A stretch of DNA of 64,000 nucleotides from Polaromonas sp. (GTDB lineage: Bacteria; Pseudomonadota; Gammaproteobacteria; Burkholderiales; Burkholderiaceae_C). The notes beneath the pieces were generated by a model. That model was not told the origin of the DNA. It was given only the letters and a program-made list of their open reading frames with translations, and searched no databases. Of this stretch, positions 1 to 8,345 are shown in pieces. Numbering within the stretch: position 1 is the first letter of the stretch; each line of letters starts with the position of its first letter. The stretch spans positions 40,440-104,439 of the forward strand of contig NZ_JAUXUP010000004.1 in NCBI RefSeq assembly GCF_030680935.1. Direction: 5' to 3'. Both the position numbers and the translations under genes were made by a program.

Positions 1-214
1 CGTCTTCCTCAAATATCTTTTCAATACGCAGCATTTCCTGGATCTGGTAGCGGATGCTGGTTTCGCTTTCAAACTGAACATTGACGTGTTCGCCCAGCCG
101 CACGCTGCGCAGCTGGCGATGCGCCATGATGGCGCCCTTGTTTTCCTTGCGGTATTTGCTGTAGGCCTCCAGCGTCATGAGGCTGTCGGCGGTGATGGTT
201 CCGGTGGTTTGCAT
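1..214 (-). CDS. DUF3501 family protein, N-terminal part
   Basis: The minus-strand frame opens with ATG at 214 and runs off the left edge, giving 71 codons that begin MQTTGTITADSLMTLEAYSK. The sequence matches my memory of the DUF3501 family, whose function is unknown. It starts 19 nt after the stop of the upstream Fe-S protein gene, so the two are probably co-transcribed with rubrerythrin further upstream. I know of no assigned reaction; the context suggests a role linked to oxidative stress or iron. The family name is from recognition and the role is inference. The C-terminal half lies outside the window. Confidence 0.75.
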   Translation of the reverse strand, partial: MQTTGTITADSLMTLEAYSKYRKENKGAIMAHRQLRSVRLGEHVNVQFESETSIRYQIQEMLRIEKIFEED

Positions 215-233
215 GGCGAGTATCCAGGTAGGT

Positions 234-1583
234 CTATTTGATACCGTAGGCTGTACGTATCAGGGTCAAGGGGTGTTTTTGCGGCGGCGCGCCCAACTGG
301 TTGACTTCAAAGCCCTGGGCAATGTGGTGGCCGCCCAGCGGACAGTCGCTGCTGATGACATCGGGCAGGCCACCGTCTTTGTGGTTGGCCATGGCCTTGA
401 ACAGCGGTTTGCCGATTTTCATGGCCTGCTGGTGGTAAGGCACTTTCACGCCGAAGGTGCCAGCGTGACCCGAGCAACGCTCGTGTGTGTGGACGCTGGT
501 GCCCGGCACCATCTTGAGCATTTCCTCGGTCTTCTTGCCAATGTTCTGCACGCGGCCATGGCAGGGGATCTGGTAGCTGATCTTGCCCAGCGGGACAGGA
601 AACTCCGTCTTGATCAGGCCGTCGCGTTTGCGCGCCATCAGGTACTCAAACGGGTCCCACATGTGCTCCTTGACAAGTTGCACGTCGGCGTCGTCCGGAT
701 ACATCAGCGGGATTTCCTGCTTGAACATCAGGGTGCAGCTGGGCACCGCACTCAGGATGGCAAAGCCGTCTTTGGCGTACCGGGCCAGTACCGGTATGTT
801 GGCCTCTTTGCTGGTATTAACCGATTCGAGGTCGCCAAGCTCCAGCTTGGGCATGCCACAGCATTTTTCTTTCTCGACCAGCACGTAGGGCACTTCGTTG
901 TGGTCCAGCACCTTGAGCAGATCGTGGCCGATGCCGGGCTCGTTGTAGTTGATGTAGCAGGTGGAATAAATAACGACCTTGCCGGGGGTCTTTACACCAT
1001 CCCTGACAGGGTGCGGCGGCGACTCGGGCGCGCTGCTGCGAAACTTCTTCGTGGCCAGCTCCGGCAACCAGGCGTCCTTGTCAACGCCCAGCACCTTTTC
1101 CATCACGGCACGCGCCGGCTTGGTTTTGTTCACCGCATTGGCCACCTGGACCACGATGGGAATACCGGCAAACTGGCCATGCACATCGGTGGACGCAAGA
1201 AACTTCTCGCCCATGCCCACGTCGCCCTTCTTGAACTTGATCGCCTTGGCGCGCAGCATGGTGTGCGGGAAGTCGAGGTTGAACTCGTGCGGCGGCACAT
1301 AGGGGCACTTGGTCAGGTAACACAGGTCGCACAGGTAACACTGGTCCACCACGCTCCAGTAGTCCTTCTTGTCGACGCCATCAACTTCCATCGTTTTGCT
1401 GTTGTCCACCAGGTCAAACAGGGTGGGGAAAGACCCGCACAGGCTCACACAGCGGCGGCAGCCATGGCAGATGTCGAAGATGCGCTCCATCTCATGGAAA
1501 GTCGCTTCTTCGTTGTAGTAGTCCGGGTTTTTCCAGTCAATCGCGTGGCGCGTGGGCGCCGAGAGGTTGCCTTCTGTGGCCAT
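234..1583 (-). CDS. Heterodisulfide-reductase-type (Fe-S)-binding protein with CCG domain
   Basis: The 449-residue protein carries two ferredoxin-type cysteine clusters near the N-terminus: C39-C42-C45-C49 (CHGCRRCVSLC) and C82-C85-C88-C93. These fit two [4Fe-4S] centres. The C-terminal half resembles the cysteine-rich CCG domain of GlpC and HdrB, with CCG at 241-243 and a weaker second copy (C341, then CSG at 370-372). There is no signal peptide or membrane segment, so it should be a cytosolic electron-transfer subunit. The gene lies between rubrerythrin and a DUF3501 gene, which suggests that it passes electrons to or from the rubrerythrin diiron centre; that is inference. GlpC proper is unlikely because no glpA or glpB gene is nearby. 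Confidence 0.82.
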   Translation of the reverse strand: MATEGNLSAPTRHAIDWKNPDYYNEEATFHEMERIFDICHGCRRCVSLCGSFPTLFDLVDNSKTMEVDGVDKKDYWSVVDQCYLCDLCYLTKCPYVPPHEFNLDFPHTMLRAKAIKFKKGDVGMGEKFLASTDVHGQFAGIPIVVQVANAVNKTKPARAVMEKVLGVDKDAWLPELATKKFRSSAPESPPHPVRDGVKTPGKVVIYSTCYINYNEPGIGHDLLKVLDHNEVPYVLVEKEKCCGMPKLELGDLESVNTSKEANIPVLARYAKDGFAILSAVPSCTLMFKQEIPLMYPDDADVQLVKEHMWDPFEYLMARKRDGLIKTEFPVPLGKISYQIPCHGRVQNIGKKTEEMLKMVPGTSVHTHERCSGHAGTFGVKVPYHQQAMKIGKPLFKAMANHKDGGLPDVISSDCPLGGHHIAQGFEVNQLGAPPQKHPLTLIRTAYGIK

Positions 1584-1642
1584 GGTCGGTCTCTTGTTGT
1601 CGTGGGGTTTGAGAAAGGGCTGATACCAACCCTTTCCGAAAC

Positions 1643-1739
1643 CGCTACACCACCGCAGAAGTGGCGTAGCGAGCGGCTGTCAACCTAGGCGCGGGTGGCT
1701 GGAAACCGGAGCGACCTTGAGGGTCGTGAGGATTTCCAG
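1643..1739 (-). other. Two consecutive stem-loops between rubrerythrin and Fe-S protein genes
   Basis: Within the 200-nt gap between these co-oriented genes, 1643-1653 pairs with 1661-1671 (10 bp, one mismatch, 7-nt loop). Positions 1699-1705 (CTGGAAA) pair with 1733-1739, enclosing an inner CGACC/GGTCG stem. Neither is followed by a T-tract on the minus strand, so they look more like RNA processing or stability structures, or intergenic repeats, than intrinsic terminators. Their function is unproven. Confidence 0.45.
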
Positions 1740-1783
1740 ACAGGCCCCGCAACGACGGATCACAGCCGCGCAGTAGCCACCAA

Positions 1784-2206
1784 TTAATCCACCAGTTCGG
1801 TCAGGGCCTTGGCATACCGGTTTGCGTGTGAACGCTCAGCCTTGGCCAGGGTTTCAAACCAGTCGGCGACTTCGTCATGACCTTCGTCACGCGCAGTTTT
1901 GGCCATGCCGGGGTACATGTCGGTGTACTCGTGGGTCTCGCCTGCCACGGCAGAAGCGAGGTTGTCACGCGTGGCACCAAATGGCATGCCGGTGGCTGGG
2001 TCACCGCACTGCTCAAGCCACTCGAGGTGACCGTGCGCATGACCGGTTTCGCCTTCTGCGGTGGAGCGGAACAGCGCTGCAACGTCAGGCTGGCCTTCCA
2101 CGTCAGCCTTGTTCGCGAAATACAGATAACGGCGGTTGGCCTGTGATTCACCGGCAAATGCGGCTTTCAGGTTTTCTTCCGTTTTGGAGCCTTTGAGAGC
2201 AGCCAT
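1784..2206 (-). CDS. Rubrerythrin family diiron protein
   Basis: This 140-residue four-helix ferritin-like protein has the repeated Glu/His diiron ligand pattern: E20, E53 with H56, E90/E93, and E124 with H127. It lacks the C-terminal rubredoxin domain of classical rubrerythrin, so it is the short form and must take electrons from another protein. Members of the family act as peroxidases or oxygen-stress proteins in the cytosol. I chose ATG at 2206 over the ATG at 2275 because AAGGAG lies 6 nt upstream and homologues start MAALKGSK-like. The neighbouring Fe-S protein gene and the rubredoxin gene at 30704 are possible electron donors; this is inference. Confidence 0.9.
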   Translation of the reverse strand: MAALKGSKTEENLKAAFAGESQANRRYLYFANKADVEGQPDVAALFRSTAEGETGHAHGHLEWLEQCGDPATGMPFGATRDNLASAVAGETHEYTDMYPGMAKTARDEGHDEVADWFETLAKAERSHANRYAKALTELVD

Positions 2207-2270
2207 GGAAATCTCCTTGGGGTTGATAAAAATCGTGATTCGCCCTGACGTGATGGTCAGAGACGGAGTA

Positions 2271-2300
2271 ACCATAGCCTGATTAAGGGGCTGCGTCTAA
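2271..2300 (-). promoter_or_regulatory. Possible sigma-70 promoter of the rubrerythrin gene
   Basis: Read on the minus strand there is TTAGAC (2300-2295), an 18-nt spacer, then TATGGT (2276-2271), placed 65 nt upstream of the rubrerythrin start. The match is moderate. A 9-bp inverted repeat (2272-2280 with 2330-2338) overlaps the -10 region. Confidence 0.3.
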
Positions 2301-2351
2301 TTGCTTGGTTCAATAGAAAAAATTGGCAAAGGCTATGGGCTTGCGTCAATT

Positions 2352-2370
2352 GATAACCATTCTCAATACC
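2352..2370 (-). promoter_or_regulatory. Fur-box-like site in the rubrerythrin upstream region
   Basis: The minus-strand sequence GGTATTGAGAATGGTTATC matches the 19-nt Fur consensus GATAATGATAATCATTATC at 14 of 19 positions by my count. It lies between rubrerythrin (start 2206) and the VOC gene (start 2520). The rest of 2207-2519 holds no gene that I can support. Iron control of the rubrerythrin operon is the natural reading, but which of the two divergent genes it serves is not shown. Confidence 0.5.
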
Positions 2371-2519
2371 TCAATTACAAACCAACTTTGCCGCCCTTGG
2401 CAGCGCTCTGGAGTTACGTTATAGTAAATGCGTTATGAATAGGTGAATCGTGAAAGGCGCACATCACAGTGCTTCACTCACCCTTCCACTCAATCTGGAA
2501 CCTGAATCTGGAGATTGCC

Positions 2520-3164
2520 ATGGCCGCCCTGATGACTCCCCCAAGCCTGCGCCCCGCTGCATCCACCCTGCCGCCACCGGCGCCGGTACAGCAGCTGCAC
2601 CACTACGCCTATCGGGCCAAAGATGCGGAGGAAACCCGGCACTTCTATGAAGACATCCTGGGACTGCCGCTGTACCACATCATCCAGAGCGATTACGTGC
2701 CCAGCACCGGCGAATACTGCCCTTACACCCACTTTTTCTTCCGGCTGCAGGACGGCTCTTTCATCGCGTTTTTCGACCTCGGCAACGACGAGGCCGCCCT
2801 GCCCTCACCCAACACGCCGCTGTGGGTCAACCACATCTCGTTTCGCGTCAATACGGTGGCTGAACTGGAGGCCATGAAAGCGCGGCTGCAAGCCGATGGG
2901 GTCGAAGTACTGGGCGTGACGGACCACCACATATTCAAGAGCATCTACTTCTTTGACCCCAATGGTGTACGGCTGGAGTTGACGGCGCAGCTGGCTGACG
3001 AGTTCGAGATGCTGAAGGAGAGCAGAACCGCCCACGCGCGTCTGGCCGAATGGACAGCGCGCAAGCAGCAGTGGCGCAAGGAAAAAGCGGCGGGCAAAAC
3101 CAGCGAAGCGCTCAAACCACAGCAAAACGACAGGCCGGAGGTGGGCGCAAAGCCCGCAGCCTGA
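2520..3164 (+). CDS. VOC (glyoxalase/dioxygenase fold) family protein
   Basis: The 214-residue protein has a single vicinal-oxygen-chelate domain over about residues 25-160. Metal-ligand candidates are H28, H105 and E153 (FDPNGVRLELT). The C-terminal tail is charged and probably disordered. The start at 2520 is preceded by GGAG, and the first start-like codon at 2469 has no such signal. The gene lies directly ahead of a flavin-dependent aromatic hydroxylase and a DUF2783 gene, so it probably acts on an aromatic or ring-cleavage intermediate. The substrate is unknown: the fold is shared by extradiol dioxygenases, glyoxalases and isomerases. Confidence 0.82.
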   Translation: MAALMTPPSLRPAASTLPPPAPVQQLHHYAYRAKDAEETRHFYEDILGLPLYHIIQSDYVPSTGEYCPYTHFFFRLQDGSFIAFFDLGNDEAALPSPNTPLWVNHISFRVNTVAELEAMKARLQADGVEVLGVTDHHIFKSIYFFDPNGVRLELTAQLADEFEMLKESRTAHARLAEWTARKQQWRKEKAAGKTSEALKPQQNDRPEVGAKPAA

Positions 3165-3174
3165 GACCGGCTAC

Positions 3175-3214
3175 GCTATTTATTTGATAGCTGGTTGCGC
3201 CCGTGCACAAAGGG
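3175..3214 (+). repeat. Dispersed palindromic repeat, copy A
   Basis: The copy has the GCTAT...ATAGC core followed by a CTGGTTGCGC block and AAAGGG, in the intergenic region behind the VOC gene. It is one of nine copies recognised in this window (four in this orientation, five reversed). Confidence 0.6.
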
Positions 3215-3262
3215 AAAAACCGTAAATCATTCATGAAGATCAACGCAAAGGGCGAAAAAGCC

Positions 3263-4987
3263 ATGCTGGAAACACAACCCGCCTACGCGCAACCGGCGTT
3301 CACCAACGGCTACGAGTTCACTAAAGGGAAGGGCTATGTCCTGCCTGAATACCCGTTTGTCGCGCCCCCCGAGCTCCAATCGAAAGAAATCACACGCCAC
3401 CCGGTCGTCATCGTCGGCGGCGGCATCACCGGCCTCAGTCTGGCCTGTGCGCTGGCACGTTATGGGGTAAAGGCGGTGCTGCTGGATGAAGACAACACAG
3501 TAGGCGTGAAGGGCGCCTCTTCGCGCGGCATCTGCTACACGCAGAAGTCACTGGAGATCTTTCACCGGCTCGGCATTTATGAGCGGATTGCCGCCAAGGG
3601 TGTGCAGTGGAGCGTGGGCCGCACCTTTGCCGGTGACGACGAGGTGTACAGCTTTGACCTGCGCCAGCAAGGCAACTTCAACCTCTCGACCCAGCCACCT
3701 TTCATCAATATCCAGCAGTTCTACATTGAGGGCTACCTGGTCGAGCGTATCTACGAGCTGGGCCATGTGGACATGCGCTGGAAGTCGCGCGTCACTTCTT
3801 TCACGCAGAATGCCGATGTTGCCACGCTGACGGTAGAAACGCCTGCGGGCAGGTACCAAGTCGAAGCCGAACACGTCATTGACGCGTCCGGCTCGCACAC
3901 GCCTTTTCACGACTGGGTGGGCGCCACCATGCAGAACAAACGCGGCGACGATCGCTGGTGTATCGCCGACGTGCGCTTTTCCACGCGCCCGCCGGTTGAA
4001 CGCCACACCTGGATTGAAGCGCCCTTCAATGAAAACCGCGCCGTCTGGCAGCATCTGATGGCCGATGACGTCTGGCGCATTGACTACCAGATGGCCCCGA
4101 ACGCCAACCCCGACGAGGTCAGCCGGGAAGACGTGGTGCGCGAGCGCCTGCAGCGGCAGTTTGGCCCGGATGTCGAGGTCGAGATTGTCTGGGTGGGCCC
4201 CTATGCCTACCGCAGCCGTTGTCTGGACAAGTTGCGTCTGGGCCGGGTTTTCTTCATGGGAGATACCGCGAAAATTGTCAGCCCCTTCGGCGCACGCGGT
4301 GGCAACACCGGTGTGGCCGATGCCGATAACCTGGCCTGGAAACTGGCAGCCGTGTCGCGCGGCCGCGCGAGCGCGGCACTGCTGGAAAGCTACAACGACG
4401 AGCGCCTGGAAGCGGCCCGACAAAACGTGCAGGTGACCAATCGCACTGCGCGTTTTTTGCGGCCGGCAGACGGCATGGAGCGCTGCTTTCGCACGGCCGC
4501 CATCGGACTGGCAAAACAGTACCCGTTTGCACGCGCGCTGGTCAACACAGGTCGTATGGCGGTGGCCAACAACTACACACAATCAGCCATCTGCGAAAGC
4601 ACGGGTGGGCAATCGGTGCAGAACGTGGCCTTCCGATGGGCCAACGGAACCGAAGGCACGGTGAACGACCTGCTGCAATGGGCAGATGGCGATTTGCTGG
4701 TGCTGGTGTTTGGTGAACTTACAAGCACCGGCCTGGAACGCTTGCGCCAACTGGCCCGGCATGCGCCTGTGCGCAGCGTGCAGGTGCTGGGCCAGGACGA
4801 GCGGGCGGCGGCGGTGGAACACCTGCGCGACGTCAATACACGCGGCAACGCCCACCTGCAGGGCGCCTGCCATGTTTTTGGCCACGCCTGGGCATTGCTG
4901 CGTCCGGACGGCTATCTGGCCGCCACGGGCGAGGCGGTGGACGGCCAGCTGGTCACCGCTGTCGAAAAAACCCTGGGCCTGCGTTAA
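3263..4987 (+). CDS. FAD-dependent aromatic-ring monooxygenase (PheA/TfdB/MhpA type)
   Basis: The 574-residue protein belongs to the class A flavoprotein hydroxylases. It has an N-terminal dinucleotide-binding motif GGGITG (residues 52-57) and the second FAD motif GDTAKIVSPFGARGGN near residue 335. A C-terminal thioredoxin-like region is usual in this family. Such enzymes add one oxygen atom to a phenolic ring using NAD(P)H. I prefer ATG 3263, with AAGGG about 10 nt upstream, because the earlier in-frame starts at 3203 and 3233 lie in or beside a repeat copy; 3233 is possible. The gene is flanked by VOC and DUF2783 genes. The substrate cannot be read from the sequence. Confidence 0.85.
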   Translation: MLETQPAYAQPAFTNGYEFTKGKGYVLPEYPFVAPPELQSKEITRHPVVIVGGGITGLSLACALARYGVKAVLLDEDNTVGVKGASSRGICYTQKSLEIFHRLGIYERIAAKGVQWSVGRTFAGDDEVYSFDLRQQGNFNLSTQPPFINIQQFYIEGYLVERIYELGHVDMRWKSRVTSFTQNADVATLTVETPAGRYQVEAEHVIDASGSHTPFHDWVGATMQNKRGDDRWCIADVRFSTRPPVERHTWIEAPFNENRAVWQHLMADDVWRIDYQMAPNANPDEVSREDVVRERLQRQFGPDVEVEIVWVGPYAYRSRCLDKLRLGRVFFMGDTAKIVSPFGARGGNTGVADADNLAWKLAAVSRGRASAALLESYNDERLEAARQNVQVTNRTARFLRPADGMERCFRTAAIGLAKQYPFARALVNTGRMAVANNYTQSAICESTGGQSVQNVAFRWANGTEGTVNDLLQWADGDLLVLVFGELTSTGLERLRQLARHAPVRSVQVLGQDERAAAVEHLRDVNTRGNAHLQGACHVFGHAWALLRPDGYLAATGEAVDGQLVTAVEKTLGLR

Positions 4988-5011
4988 GACTTCCGAAGTC
5001 AGGACGAACAC

Positions 5012-5203
5012 ATGAAAACCAAAGCCAATTTCCAGGACGCGGATGCGTTTTACGAGTGCCTGCTTGACGCGCATCAGGGGCTGAGCCGCGACGAGTCTGA
5101 GCTGCTCAACGCCAGGCTGATCCTGATCCTGGCCAACCAGCTGGGCGATGCGTCACTGCTGCAAGCCTGCATTGCAGCGGCCAAACCGGCTGAGTCAAAC
5201 TGA
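5012..5203 (+). CDS. DUF2783 domain protein
   Basis: The 63-residue protein starts MKTKANFQDADAFYECLLD and contains the segment LNARLILILANQLGD, which I recognise as DUF2783. No catalytic motif is visible; the size suggests an accessory or regulatory subunit. It starts 24 nt after the monooxygenase stop and is almost certainly co-transcribed with it. DUF2783 genes commonly accompany flavin monooxygenases of this kind, so a supporting role for that enzyme is a reasonable inference. Confidence 0.75.
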   Translation: MKTKANFQDADAFYECLLDAHQGLSRDESELLNARLILILANQLGDASLLQACIAAAKPAESN

Positions 5204-5250
5204 AGCAGGCGCCAGTCGAATAAAATCGGGGCAATTCCTCCAACCCAAGG

Positions 5251-5274
5251 CGGCATCCAGGTGATGCCGTTTTT
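5251..5274 (+). terminator. Intrinsic-terminator-like hairpin just before valS
   Basis: CGGCATC (5251-5257), loop CAGGT, GATGCCG (5263-5269), followed by five T (5270-5274). It ends only 9 nt before the valS start. Either it ends the upstream monooxygenase/DUF2783 transcript, or it sits in the valS leader if the TAAAAT at 5221-5226 region is the -10 box. No leader peptide or T-box is visible. Confidence 0.5.
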
Positions 5275-5283
5275 CATTGCCCC

Positions 5284-8190
5284 ATGACCGATTCTGCCAA
5301 GCCCACGCCCGCGCTCCCCGCCACTGATGCCATCACGGCGCGGGTGACCGTCCCCACACCGGGGCTGGACAGCCTGGCCAAATCGTTTGAACCCGCCGCA
5401 ATAGAGCGTCAATGGGCTCCGCTCTGGGAAACCAGCGGCATGTACGAACCGACGCTGGACGCGGCCCTTCCCTCGTTTGCTATCCAGCTGCCGCCGCCCA
5501 ATGTGACCGGCACGCTGCACATGGGCCATGCTTTCAACCAGACCATCATGGACTCGCTGACGCGTTACCACCGCATGCGCGGCCACAACACCTTGTGGGT
5601 GCCGGGTACCGACCACGCCGGCATCGCGACGCAAATCGTTGTCGAGCGCAAGCTGCAGGGCGAAGGCAAAAGCCGGCACGACCTGGGCCGCGAAAAATTC
5701 GCCGAAAAAGTGTGGGAGTGGAAGGAAGAATCGGGAACCACCATCACGCGCCAGATGCGCCGCATGGGCGACTCGGTGGCCTGGAAACACGAGTACTTCA
5801 CGATGGACCCGAAGATGTCCAAAGTGGTCACCTCGACCTTCGTGCAGCTTTACGAGCAGGGCCTGATCTACCGCGGCAAGCGTCTGGTCAACTGGGACCC
5901 CATCCTCAAATCCGCGGTGTCAGACCTGGAAGTTGAAAGCGAAGAGGAAGACGGCTTTCTCTGGCATATCTCTTATCCGCTGACCGATGGAAGCGGCTCG
6001 CTGACAGTGGCCACCACCCGCCCCGAAACCATGCTCGGCGACGTGGCCGTGATGGTTCACCCCGAGGACGAGCGCTACAAGCACCTCATTGGCAAACTCG
6101 TCAAGCTGCCGCTGTGCGACCGCGACATCCCGGTCATCGCCGACGACTATGTGGACAAGGCCTTCGGTACCGGCGTGGTGAAAGTCACGCCCGCACACGA
6201 CAGCAACGACTATGCGGTGGGCCAACGTCATCAACTGCCCATGATTGGTGTACTGACACTCGATGCAGCCATCAATGACAACGCGCCCGGGAAATACCGC
6301 GGCATGGACCGCTTCGTGGCGCGAAAGGCCGTGGTGGCCGACCTCGAAGCCCTGGGCTTTCTGGTTGAGGTCAAGAAGCACAAACTGATGGTGCCGCGCT
6401 GCGCCCGCACCGGCGCCGTCATCGAACCGATGCTGACCGATCAGTGGTTCGTCGCCATGAGCAAAGTCAGCGACCAGGACCCGACCGGCAAATCGATTGC
6501 CCAGAAGGCGCGCGATGCGGTCGACAGCGGCGCGGTCAAGTTTGTACCCGAGCAATGGGTCAACACCTACAACCAGTGGATGGGCAACATCCAGGACTGG
6601 TGCATCTCGCGCCAGCTCTGGTGGGGCCACCAGATCCCGGCCTGGTACGACGAAGACGGCAAGGTCTATGTCGCAGAAAGCGATGCCGCGGCCCAGGCCC
6701 AGGCGCCGGGCAAGACGCTGACGCGCGACCCCGATGTGCTGGACACCTGGTACTCCTCGGCGCTGGTGCCCTTCTCGTCCCTCGGCTGGCCCGAAAAAAC
6801 CAAAGAACTCGATCTCTTTTTGCCGTCCAGCGTGCTCGTCACCGGCTACGACATCATCTTCTTCTGGGTGGCACGGATGATCATGATGACCACGCATTTC
6901 ACCGGCCAGGTGCCTTTCCACCACGTGTATATCCACGGCCTGGTGAAAGACGCGCAGGGCAAGAAGATGAGCAAGTCAGAGGGCAATGTGCTGGACCCGG
7001 TCGATCTGATCGACGGCATCGAGCTGGCCCCACTGCTGGACAAACGCTCGCAAGGCCTGCGCAAGCCGGAGACCGCACCGACCGTGCGTAAAAACACCGA
7101 GAAGGAATTTCCGGCGGGCATCCCCGCCTATGGCGCGGACGCCCTGCGTTTTACCTTCGCCTCGCTGGCCAGCCTGGGCCGCAGCATCAACTTTGACAGC
7201 AAGCGCTGCGAGGGTTACCGCAACTTCTGCAACAAGCTCTGGAACGCCACACGTTTCACGCTGATGAACTGCGAAGGGCAGGATTGCGGCCTGGCAGAAC
7301 ACAGCAAAGAGCAGTGCGCACCGGGCGCTGAATTTCACAACTACCTGACGTTCTCGCAGGCCGACCGCTGGATTTCATCAACCATGCAACGTGTCGAAGC
7401 GGACGTTGCCAAGGGTTTCGCGGACTACCGTCTGGACAATGTGGCCACCCGCATTTACCAGTTCGTCTGGGACGAGTTTTGCGACTGGTACCTGGAAATT
7501 GCCAAGGTACAGATCCAGCACGGCAGCCCCGCAGAACAACGCGCGACACGCCGTACGCTGATCCGCACACTCGAAGCCATCCTGCGACTGGCGCACCCCG
7601 TGATCCCCTTCATCACCGAAGAGCTGTGGCAAAAAGTCGCTCCCGTAGCGGGGCTGAAAAAAGGCTTGTACATCGGCCAGGCCGCCTACCCGCAAAGCCA
7701 GCCCGCGAAGATTGATCCGCTGGCTGAGGCTCATGTTGCCAAACTCAAAACCCTGGTGGATGCCTCCAGAGTCCTGCGCGGCGAGATGAAGGTGTCACCT
7801 GCCACGCGCCTGCCCCTGTTCGTGCTGGGTGACAGCGCCTTCATGAGCCAGTCCGGGCCCGTGATCAAGGCGCTCGCCAAGCTCAGCGAAGTCAGGGTGT
7901 TTGAAAGCGCTACCGAATGGGCGGCAGCGGCCCAGGCGGCACCGGTGGTGGTGGTGGGCGAGGCCCGTATTTGCCTGCACATGGAAATTGACGTGGCCGC
8001 CGAAAAAACCCGCCTCGGCAAGGAAGCGACGCGACTGGAAGGCGAGCTGGTCAAGGTTCAGGCCAAGCTGGCCAACGAAGCCTTTGTCGCCAAGGTGCCG
8101 CCAGCCGTGCTGGAGCAGGAGCGCAAACGCCTGACCGATTTCACGGCCACGCTTGAAAAAATCCGCGAGCAACTCGCGAGACTCAACTAA
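5284..8190 (+). CDS. valS: Valyl-tRNA synthetase
   Basis: The 968-residue class I synthetase charges tRNA-Val with valine in the cytosol. The signature HMGH (HIGH) follows PPPNVTGTL near residue 80, and KMSKS is at about 561-565. The editing domain lies between them, the anticodon-binding domain follows, and the last 70 residues form the charged coiled-coil arm typical of ValRS. The start at 5284 has no clear Shine-Dalgarno sequence. I kept it because the conserved N-terminal block [14 protein letters not shown] lies about 30 residues further in. Confidence 0.97.
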   Translation: MTDSAKPTPALPATDAITARVTVPTPGLDSLAKSFEPAAIERQWAPLWETSGMYEPTLDAALPSFAIQLPPPNVTGTLHMGHAFNQTIMDSLTRYHRMRGHNTLWVPGTDHAGIATQIVVERKLQGEGKSRHDLGREKFAEKVWEWKEESGTTITRQMRRMGDSVAWKHEYFTMDPKMSKVVTSTFVQLYEQGLIYRGKRLVNWDPILKSAVSDLEVESEEEDGFLWHISYPLTDGSGSLTVATTRPETMLGDVAVMVHPEDERYKHLIGKLVKLPLCDRDIPVIADDYVDKAFGTGVVKVTPAHDSNDYAVGQRHQLPMIGVLTLDAAINDNAPGKYRGMDRFVARKAVVADLEALGFLVEVKKHKLMVPRCARTGAVIEPMLTDQWFVAMSKVSDQDPTGKSIAQKARDAVDSGAVKFVPEQWVNTYNQWMGNIQDWCISRQLWWGHQIPAWYDEDGKVYVAESDAAAQAQAPGKTLTRDPDVLDTWYSSALVPFSSLGWPEKTKELDLFLPSSVLVTGYDIIFFWVARMIMMTTHFTGQVPFHHVYIHGLVKDAQGKKMSKSEGNVLDPVDLIDGIELAPLLDKRSQGLRKPETAPTVRKNTEKEFPAGIPAYGADALRFTFASLASLGRSINFDSKRCEGYRNFCNKLWNATRFTLMNCEGQDCGLAEHSKEQCAPGAEFHNYLTFSQADRWISSTMQRVEADVAKGFADYRLDNVATRIYQFVWDEFCDWYLEIAKVQIQHGSPAEQRATRRTLIRTLEAILRLAHPVIPFITEELWQKVAPVAGLKKGLYIGQAAYPQSQPAKIDPLAEAHVAKLKTLVDASRVLRGEMKVSPATRLPLFVLGDSAFMSQSGPVIKALAKLSEVRVFESATEWAAAAQAAPVVVVGEARICLHMEIDVAAEKTRLGKEATRLEGELVKVQAKLANEAFVAKVPPAVLEQERKRLTDFTATLEKIREQLARLN

Positions 8191-8235
8191 CACACCTGCC
8201 GAACGCCCCGGGGATCCATTCAAGCTGCGGCTGCG

Positions 8236-8284
8236 AACCTGCTTGAGCAGGTTTGGACAGGCGCCAGAAGCGAAGCCTCTGGCG
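8236..8284. terminator. Two GC-rich hairpins between convergent genes
   Basis: AACCTGCT (8236-8243) pairs with AGCAGGTT (8246-8253), and CGCCAGA (8262-8268) pairs with TCTGGCG (8278-8284). They occupy the gap between valS and the convergent dehydrogenase gene. There is no T-tract, so termination is inferred from position only. Confidence 0.35.
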
Positions 8285-8345
8285 AGCGGCGGCCTGCAAG
8301 GTGCAGGGAGCTTGCGCGTTGTGAGCAAGCGTGGGGGCTATACCG

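Noticed and set aside
177..1688. 503-codon open frame opposite the Fe-S protein gene
   Set aside because: The minus-strand frame has the two cysteine clusters and CCG motif; the plus-strand product has none.
5204..5283. T-box riboswitch or Val-rich leader peptide before valS
   Set aside because: Only 80 nt are available, with no T-box consensus and no short frame rich in Val codons; only a simple hairpin is visible.
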